From contig JAHDYP010000057.1 in the NCBI GenBank assembly GCA_023383055.1, forward strand, positions 1 to 35,683: 35,683 bases of DNA, read 5' to 3'. The number at the start of each line of letters is the position of its first letter. Position 1 is the stretch's first letter. The notes beneath the pieces are model-generated. The model was not told the origin of the DNA. It did no database searches and saw only the letters and a program-made list of their open reading frames with translations. The translations under genes were made by a program, and so were the position numbers. Positions 30,892-35,683 of the stretch are shown here, one piece after another. This DNA is from Verrucomicrobiota bacterium. Its GTDB lineage: Bacteria; Verrucomicrobiota; Verrucomicrobiia; Limisphaerales; JAHDYP01.

Positions 30892-31849
30892 GGCGCAGGC
30901 GCGGATCGAGCCACCGATAGAGCAAATCCACCAACAGGTTCAAAACGATCAGGATGACCGCATATAACAGGACCAGACCAAGCACCATCGGGTAATCGCG
31001 GCTCAGCGTGCTGTTGACCATGAACACCCCGATGCCCGGGATCTGAAAGAGGTTCTCCACCACAAACGAGCCGGTCAGCAGATCCGCCAACAACGGACCG
31101 CCATAAGAAAGCACCGGCCGGATCGCCAGCGGCAGCGCATGCCGGATCAGGATTCGGGCCTCGCTCAGTCCCTTTGCCCGCGCGGTGACCATGAACTCCG
31201 CCTGGAGGGTTTCGCGCATCCCTTCATGCATCAACCGCGCGACCCGGCCGGCAAAAAACAAGCCCAGCGCAACCGTCGGCAACACCGCGTGCCCCGGCGA
31301 TTCCCATAGCGCCACCGGCAACCAGCGCAGCTTCAACGCAAACACCAGGATCAGCAACGGACCCAACACCAGCGCGGGAACACAGATCAAACCCAACGCC
31401 ACAAACCCGCCCCAAAACCCGCTCCATCGATGCCGGCGCGTCGCCGTCCATACTCCCCACGGAATCCCCAGCCCCATCGCCAGCCCAAAGGCGATGCCCC
31501 CGAGCGTCAGCGACACCGGCAGGGCCTGGGCGATCAGGTCGTTGACGGTGTGGTTCCGGTACTTGAGCGAGGGACCGAAATCGCCTTTCAGCAATCCCCC
31601 GGCCGCCCATCGCCAGCGACCCTCCGCGTCCCGCTCCCACAGCAAACCGACATAGCGCAAATACTGCGACCACAACGGCTCGTCCAAATGATACCGGGCT
31701 CGCAGCGCCCGCTCGATCTCGGGCGAAGCCGGGGCTCGTTCCCGGTCAAAGGGCCCGCCTGGAGCCAGCCGGATGAGGACGAACGCGCAGCTGCTGATGA
31801 CCAGCAGCAGCGGGATCGTCATGGCCAGCCGCTTGATTACCGGATGCAT
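30884..31849 (-). CDS. oppB: Peptide/nickel-type ABC transporter permease (OppB/DppB family)
   Basis: The 321-residue integral membrane protein has six membrane segments. The N-terminus (MHPVIKRLAMTIPLLLVISS, then FVLIRLAPGGPFDRE) and the cytoplasmic EAA loop MVTARAKGLSEARILIRHAL are typical of OppB. VVENLFQIPGIGVFMVNS is the conserved late periplasmic motif. It pairs with OppC, whose gene overlaps its stop. The 64-bp gap to oppA contains a hairpin that could lower expression of the permeases relative to the binding protein. Confidence 0.93.
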   Translation of the reverse strand: MHPVIKRLAMTIPLLLVISSCAFVLIRLAPGGPFDRERAPASPEIERALRARYHLDEPLWSQYLRYVGLLWERDAEGRWRWAAGGLLKGDFGPSLKYRNHTVNDLIAQALPVSLTLGGIAFGLAMGLGIPWGVWTATRRHRWSGFWGGFVALGLICVPALVLGPLLILVFALKLRWLPVALWESPGHAVLPTVALGLFFAGRVARLMHEGMRETLQAEFMVTARAKGLSEARILIRHALPLAIRPVLSYGGPLLADLLTGSFVVENLFQIPGIGVFMVNSTLSRDYPMVLGLVLLYAVILIVLNLLVDLLYRWLDPRLRHG

Positions 31850-31884
31850 GGGAACATCATCATACGTCGGTCAACCTCGGCAAA

Positions 31885-31901
31885 CTCCGGACCGGCCGGA
31901 G
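31885..31901 (-). terminator. Hairpin between oppA and oppB (possible attenuator)
   Basis: On the minus strand CTCCGG and CCGGAG form a perfect 6-bp stem with a 5-base loop, followed directly by TTT; with GU pairs the stem may reach 9 bp. It lies 13 bases after the oppA stop. In such operons a hairpin here often allows more binding protein than permease. Confidence 0.45.
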
Positions 31902-31913
31902 CTCCGACTTCTG

Positions 31914-33581
31914 TCAGGGCAACGCCGGCTTACGGGCAATCACCCGCAGCGGATGTTCGGCGCGGATGTTGGGATAAATGCCTTCGATTCGATCGGGATC
32001 ATAGTATTCCAGCCCGGTGTAGAAATAGAGCGGGACGATCGGGACGGCTTCGCGGATGAGGATCGTCTCGGCCTGTTGCAGGAGTTGTTCGCGGCGCAAC
32101 GGATCGACTTGCGCGTTGGCCTGGCGCATGAGCTGATCGTAACGGGGTTCTTGCCACCCGGTTCGGTTGTTGCCGTTGTGGCTCATGAACATGTCCAAAA
32201 ACGTGTTGGGATCGTTGTAGTCGCCCATCCAGCTGCTCCGGCACACATCGTAATCGAGTTCGCCTTGGGCGACGAGATACGTTTTCCACTCCATCTTGCG
32301 CAACTCGGAGCGAACCCCCAACTCGCGCTGCCACATGACCTGCAGCTCAACCGCAATCTGTTCCTGCAACCGCGAACTGGTGTCGAACAAATACTCAAAC
32401 CGCGGGAAACCCGTCCCGCCCGGGAAACCCGCCTCCGCCAGCAGTTGCCGGGCAACCTCCGGCTGGCGGGAGAGCCCCTCGGGATTCCGATAGCCGCCGA
32501 TGCCGGGAGGCGTGTAGGAGTGGGCCACCTGCTCGCCACCCCGGGTGATCCGCGTCACGATCCGTTGCTTGTCGATCGCCATGGCGAAGGCACGCCGCAC
32601 GCGCGCATCGTTGAACGGCGGCCGCGTCACGTTGAACCGAAGGAAGTAGGTGCCCAACACCGGGTAAGCGTGAAAATCGGGCCGCGCCAGCAGCAGATCC
32701 AGAAGATCCACCGGCACCAGGTTCTTGTCCCACACGATGTCCACGGCCTTGGTCTCATACAGGTTCAAAGCCGTGCTTGCGCTGATGCACGGGAGCAGAT
32801 CGACCACCTGGTTGCGCGTCCGCGCGGCTTCCCAGTATCGCGGGTTGCGCGACAGGCGAATCCGATCGTTGATGCGCCAGGTCACGAGCTCATAGGCGCC
32901 GCTCACCGGCACGGGCGGCTTCAGCAGCCAACGATCCCCATGCCGCTCGATCGCGTCCCGCGGCACCACCGCCAGCGTGGGCAACGCGCACAGATCCAGA
33001 AAGAAAGGCGTCGGATCCCGCAGCCGAACCTCAAGTCGATGGGTGGCTGCCGTCCGCACCCCGATCTGCCCGGGGTCCGCGATCTGGCCCAGGTGGTATG
33101 CCTCCGCATGCTCCAGATAAAACAGGATGCCCGCATACTCGCTTCCCGTGGCCGGATCCAGCACCCGTCGCCAGGAATAGACAAAATCGTCGGCCGTGAT
33201 GCTCCCGCCCGTCGACCAAACCGCTTGCGGCCGCAAATGAAAGAGGTAGACCCGACCGTCCTCGGAAATCTCCCAGCGTTCCGCCAGGCCGGGAACGGGA
33301 TTGCCATCCACCGGGTCGAACCGGGTGAGCCCTTCGAAGAGCGAGCCGCCAATCCGCAAGTCCGCCTGCGCGGTCATGATGGCCGGATCCAGCGATTCCG
33401 GCTCGGCTCCGTTCAGGATCACCAGGTCGGCGGACGGCGGTGAAGAGCCGCAGCCCAGAAGAGCCAGCGCCGCCGCAATGCCGAGGGCCGCGGTCCGGAA
33501 CAAGCCGCCCCCGCGGGGGCGTTGGCAAGCGCCCGCCGGTCTTGTCGGTAACGTTCGCTCAGGGCTGTCCGGCCGGCGCAT
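31914..33581 (-). CDS. oppA: Peptide ABC transporter substrate-binding lipoprotein (OppA/DppA family, SBP_bac_5)
   Basis: The 555-residue extracytoplasmic binding protein delivers oligopeptides to OppBC. A lipobox LALLGC-GSS places the lipidated Cys at residue 44. The family motif [20 protein letters not shown] follows, then [30 protein letters not shown] and [20 protein letters not shown], which matches the SBP_bac_5 consensus. The ATG at 33581 overlaps secG by 23 bases and gives an unusually long 30-residue n-region. A TTG at 33503 ([18 protein letters not shown]) would give a normal lipoprotein signal, so the true start may be there. The substrate is probably peptides; the sequence does not say which. 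Confidence 0.93.
   Translation of the reverse strand: MRRPDSPERTLPTRPAGACQRPRGGGLFRTAALGIAAALALLGCGSSPPSADLVILNGAEPESLDPAIMTAQADLRIGGSLFEGLTRFDPVDGNPVPGLAERWEISEDGRVYLFHLRPQAVWSTGGSITADDFVYSWRRVLDPATGSEYAGILFYLEHAEAYHLGQIADPGQIGVRTAATHRLEVRLRDPTPFFLDLCALPTLAVVPRDAIERHGDRWLLKPPVPVSGAYELVTWRINDRIRLSRNPRYWEAARTRNQVVDLLPCISASTALNLYETKAVDIVWDKNLVPVDLLDLLLARPDFHAYPVLGTYFLRFNVTRPPFNDARVRRAFAMAIDKQRIVTRITRGGEQVAHSYTPPGIGGYRNPEGLSRQPEVARQLLAEAGFPGGTGFPRFEYLFDTSSRLQEQIAVELQVMWQRELGVRSELRKMEWKTYLVAQGELDYDVCRSSWMGDYNDPNTFLDMFMSHNGNNRTGWQEPRYDQLMRQANAQVDPLRREQLLQQAETILIREAVPIVPLYFYTGLEYYDPDRIEGIYPNIRAEHPLRVIARKPALP
33506..33521. other. Perfect 16-bp GC palindrome between secG and oppA
   Basis: CGCCCCCGCGGGGGCG is a perfect palindrome a few bases upstream of the possible TTG start of oppA and inside the longer reading of that gene. 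In RNA it would fold into a tight hairpin and could hide the ribosome-binding region. The role is unknown. Confidence 0.5.
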
Positions 33582-33993
33582 CGGGATTGGCCGGGGCAGG
33601 AGCGGTGGGAGCGATGTTCGTGGCGGTCGATTGGAGCATCGGCGCCCCGACCTCTGGAGCCGCGGCGGGTTGCGGTACCACCGGCGCGCTCTGGCTGGAT
33701 TCGGCCGCCGTGCGCTCCAATTCGATCTCGAGCGCGCGCGCGCTGTTCCGGGCGTGGTGCGCGTTCAGAACCGACAGCAGCAGCGCCATGCCCATGAAGA
33801 TGCCGGCGGCGTACTTGGTGACCTTGGTCAGCACCGTGCCCGAGCCGGCACCGAAAAGGGCCTCGGTGGCGCCTCCGCCAAATGCGACCCCGGCTCCGGC
33901 CTCCTTCTTGGGAAGCTGGATCAAGATCAACAAGATGAGGAAAAGACAGTTCAACACCAGGATGACTGTCATGAAACCGATGAAAATACTCAT
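33559..33993 (-). CDS. secG: Preprotein translocase subunit SecG
   Basis: The 144-residue protein has two membrane segments, at about 3-27 ([20 protein letters not shown]) and 60-77 ([16 protein letters not shown]). Between them lies the conserved SecG loop [20 protein letters not shown], followed by [17 protein letters not shown]. SecG supports the SecYE channel during protein export. The 65-residue tail after the second segment is a charged helix followed by a Pro-, Ala- and Thr-rich stretch, so the protein is clearly longer than the usual 75-110 residues. It sits between tpiA and oppA; pgk-tpiA-secG is a widely conserved order. Confidence 0.94.
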   Translation of the reverse strand: MSIFIGFMTVILVLNCLFLILLILIQLPKKEAGAGVAFGGGATEALFGAGSGTVLTKVTKYAAGIFMGMALLLSVLNAHHARNSARALEIELERTAAESSQSAPVVPQPAAAPEVGAPMLQSTATNIAPTAPAPANPDAPAGQP

Positions 33994-34014
33994 GAGATTG
34001 CCAGGGTGACGCGG

Positions 34015-34779
34015 CTAAATGCTGTTCTTGATGATCTCCGAAAAACTGCGGACCTCGAGCGCCGCGCCGCCCACCAGGGCGCCATCCACATCGGGTTGAT
34101 TCATCAATTCCCGCGCGTTCGATGGCTTCACGCTGCCCCCATACTGGATGCGGACCCGCCGGGCCACCGACTCGCCGTAGGCGGTGGCGAGCTCCTTGCG
34201 AATGAACGCATGCACCTCCTGAGCCTGCGCCGCCGTCGCATTGCGGCCGGTCCCGATCGCCCAGACCGGTTCGTAGGCCACAATCGTCTCGATCATCTGT
34301 TCCTCCGACAATCCCACCAGGCTCCCGCGCAGTTGCGTGCCGACAATCTTCTCCATCTCGCCCGCCTCGCGTTGCGCCAGGGTCTCGCCCACACAAATGA
34401 TCGGCCGAAGCGACGCCGCATGGGCGGCGGTGGCTTTCCTGGCAATCAACGCGTCGGGTTCACCCTGATACTGGCGCCGTTCCGAGTGCCCGAGAATGAC
34501 GTAGCGAACCGAGAATTCCTTGAGCATCCCCGCCGCAACCTCGCCGGTGTAGGCGCCGAAATTGTGCTCGCTCATGTTCTGCGCGCCCAGCCGGATGTTC
34601 GAATCCAGGATCGCCTTGGAGACCTCCCCCAGAGCCGTGAAGGGCGGGCAGACCACGATGTCGACCTCCTTGACGCTCGCAAGCTCGCGTTTCAGCCCGT
34701 TCACCAGGTCCAGCGACTCGGCCACGGTCTTGTTCATCTTCCAGTTGCCGGCAATGATCAGTTTGCGTTCCTTGTTCAT
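34015..34779 (-). CDS. tpiA: Triosephosphate isomerase
   Basis: The 254-residue glycolytic enzyme interconverts dihydroxyacetone phosphate and glyceraldehyde 3-phosphate. The active-site residues are Asn12 and Lys14 (AGNWKMNK), His98 (VILGHSERR) and Glu170 ([11 protein letters not shown]); the phosphate-binding [10 protein letters not shown] and GALVGGAAL motifs are also intact. The length is normal. It lies 17 bases downstream of pgk and 21 bases upstream of secG on the same strand. Confidence 0.97.
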   Translation of the reverse strand: MNKERKLIIAGNWKMNKTVAESLDLVNGLKRELASVKEVDIVVCPPFTALGEVSKAILDSNIRLGAQNMSEHNFGAYTGEVAAGMLKEFSVRYVILGHSERRQYQGEPDALIARKATAAHAASLRPIICVGETLAQREAGEMEKIVGTQLRGSLVGLSEEQMIETIVAYEPVWAIGTGRNATAAQAQEVHAFIRKELATAYGESVARRVRIQYGGSVKPSNARELMNQPDVDGALVGGAALEVRSFSEIIKNSI

Positions 34780-34796
34780 GATCGTCGAAAGGGTGT

Positions 34797-35683
34797 TTAC
34801 TTGTCGGTGAGCACGGCCACTCCGGGCAGTTCCTGTCCTTCGAGAAATTCGAGGCTCGCGCCGCCGCCCGTGCTGGCGAACGTCACCTTGTCAGCCAGCC
34901 CGCTCTTGTTGAGGGCTTTGACGCTGTCGCCGCCGCCGATGATGCTCTTGGCGCCCCGCTGCTGAGTGGCCTCCACCACCGCCCGCGCCACGGCAAAGGT
35001 GCCCTCGGCGAAGCGCTTGTCCTCGAACATGCCCATGGGGCCGTTCCACAGAATCGTTTTGGCGCCGCGAATCACCTCGGTGTAAAGCTGAATCGTCTTG
35101 GGACCAATGTCGAGTCCCGCCACGTCCTCCGGAATCTCCGCGCCGTCCACCGCGCGCGCGTCCTGCCAGGCGATCACCGGCTTGCCTTTCTTGTCGAGCT
35201 TGTCCGTCTTCTCCGGACGCGCCACCACGTTGTCGACCGGCAGCAGAAATTCCACTCCCCGGCTCTCGGCCTTCGCCAGCGCCGCCTCGGCCACCGCCGT
35301 CGAATCCGGCTCAACCAGCGATTTGCCCACCTGTTTGCCCTGTGCCAGCGCGAACGTGTAAGTCATGGCCCCCCCCACCAGCAGGGCGTCCGCACGCTCC
35401 AGCAGACGATCGATCACCTTGATCTTGTCCGACACCTTGGCGCCCCCGAGGATCACGACAAACGGACGGGCCGGTTGCTCGAGTTCCTCCCCGAGAAACT
35501 TGAGCTCTTTCTCCATCAGCAGACCGGCGGCGCATTGCCCCCCGCGCGCCGCTATCACGCGAGCCACTCCCTCGGTCGACGCATGGGCGCGGTGAGCCGC
35601 CCCAAAGGCATCATTGACGTAAATCTCCGCCAGATCCGCCAGTTTCCCCGCGAACACCGGATCGTTGGCCTCCTCTTCCTTGT
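34797..35683 (-). CDS. pgk: Phosphoglycerate kinase (N-terminal part cut by window edge)
   Basis: The last 295 or so residues are visible; the true start lies beyond the right edge. The frame reads [20 protein letters not shown], then [19 protein letters not shown], which is the end of the N-terminal substrate-binding domain. The hinge, nucleotide-binding and C-terminal parts follow, with [37 protein letters not shown] and the [31 protein letters not shown] motifs. It makes ATP from 1,3-bisphosphoglycerate. All motifs in the visible part are intact. It leads the pgk-tpiA-secG gene row within the window; gap may lie upstream, outside it. Confidence 0.97.
   Translation of the reverse strand, partial: KEEEANDPVFAGKLADLAEIYVNDAFGAAHRAHASTEGVARVIAARGGQCAAGLLMEKELKFLGEELEQPARPFVVILGGAKVSDKIKVIDRLLERADALLVGGAMTYTFALAQGKQVGKSLVEPDSTAVAEAALAKAESRGVEFLLPVDNVVARPEKTDKLDKKGKPVIAWQDARAVDGAEIPEDVAGLDIGPKTIQLYTEVIRGAKTILWNGPMGMFEDKRFAEGTFAVARAVVEATQQRGAKSIIGGGDSVKALNKSGLADKVTFASTGGGASLEFLEGQELPGVAVLTDK

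Noticed and set aside
31773..33443. Plus-strand open frame of about 556 codons opposite oppA
   Set aside because: The minus-strand frame has a lipobox and all SBP_bac_5 motifs; the plus-strand frame has none and is a GC-rich shadow.

Overview
The window is chromosomal DNA of high GC content (roughly 60-65% by eye) from a bacterium that is very probably a member of the Verrucomicrobiota, most likely a Limisphaerales/Pedosphaera-type lineage. The evidence for this is a 49-residue small basic protein of a family known from the Chlamydiae/Verrucomicrobia group (25511-25660), DUF6528- and DUF6941-like proteins, a bactofilin, and several large exported proteins that share a C-terminal module ending in a (F/Y)YR(L/I) motif typical of these genomes. 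Shine-Dalgarno motifs are weak or absent before most genes. No rRNA, tRNA, CRISPR array, insertion sequence or phage gene was recognised.

Layout. Positions 1-1227 (minus) hold purS-purQ-purL (purL cut by the window edge), the three-subunit FGAM synthase. Next is a DUF6528-like exported propeller (1328-2245, minus). A 603-bp gap (2246-2848) then carries two decayed gene remnants. Positions 2849-10377 (plus) hold three large tandem genes for exported modular proteins. The first two each have two Lcl_C/DUF1566-type repeats, a carboxypeptidase-regulatory-like domain and a YCF48-type propeller. The third replaces the DUF1566 repeats with NHL repeats. All three end in a module of exactly 207 bp. 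A 165-bp decayed copy of part of the first gene lies just after the third (10450-10614). The conserved rpmH-rnpA-yidD-yidC-jag block follows (10785-13957, plus).

The middle part contains a histone-deacetylase/acetylpolyamine-amidohydrolase family enzyme and an SBBP-repeat exported protein (both minus), a bacterial deoxyhypusine-synthase-like protein (plus), a phosphohexomutase, a large internally duplicated parallel beta-helix protein and a bactofilin (all minus). From 24473 rightward the plus strand carries an exported FKBP isomerase, the small basic protein, an RluB/RsuA-type pseudouridine synthase, an SH3-domain protein, folD, a DUF6941-like protein and an unrecognised membrane protein. 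The right end (minus) is pgk (cut by the edge)-tpiA-secG-oppA-oppB-oppC.

Most genes are housekeeping: purine and folate metabolism, glycolysis, membrane-protein insertion and secretion, peptide uptake. The accessory content is the set of large exported proteins. Five of them end in versions of the same module, which suggests a common export or surface-attachment route not explained by any sorting system I recognise here. The other points of interest are gene decay around the tandem array, three promoters placed so close to start codons that the messages may be leaderless, and a deoxyhypusine-synthase-like gene near an HDAC-fold enzyme, which hints at polyamine chemistry.
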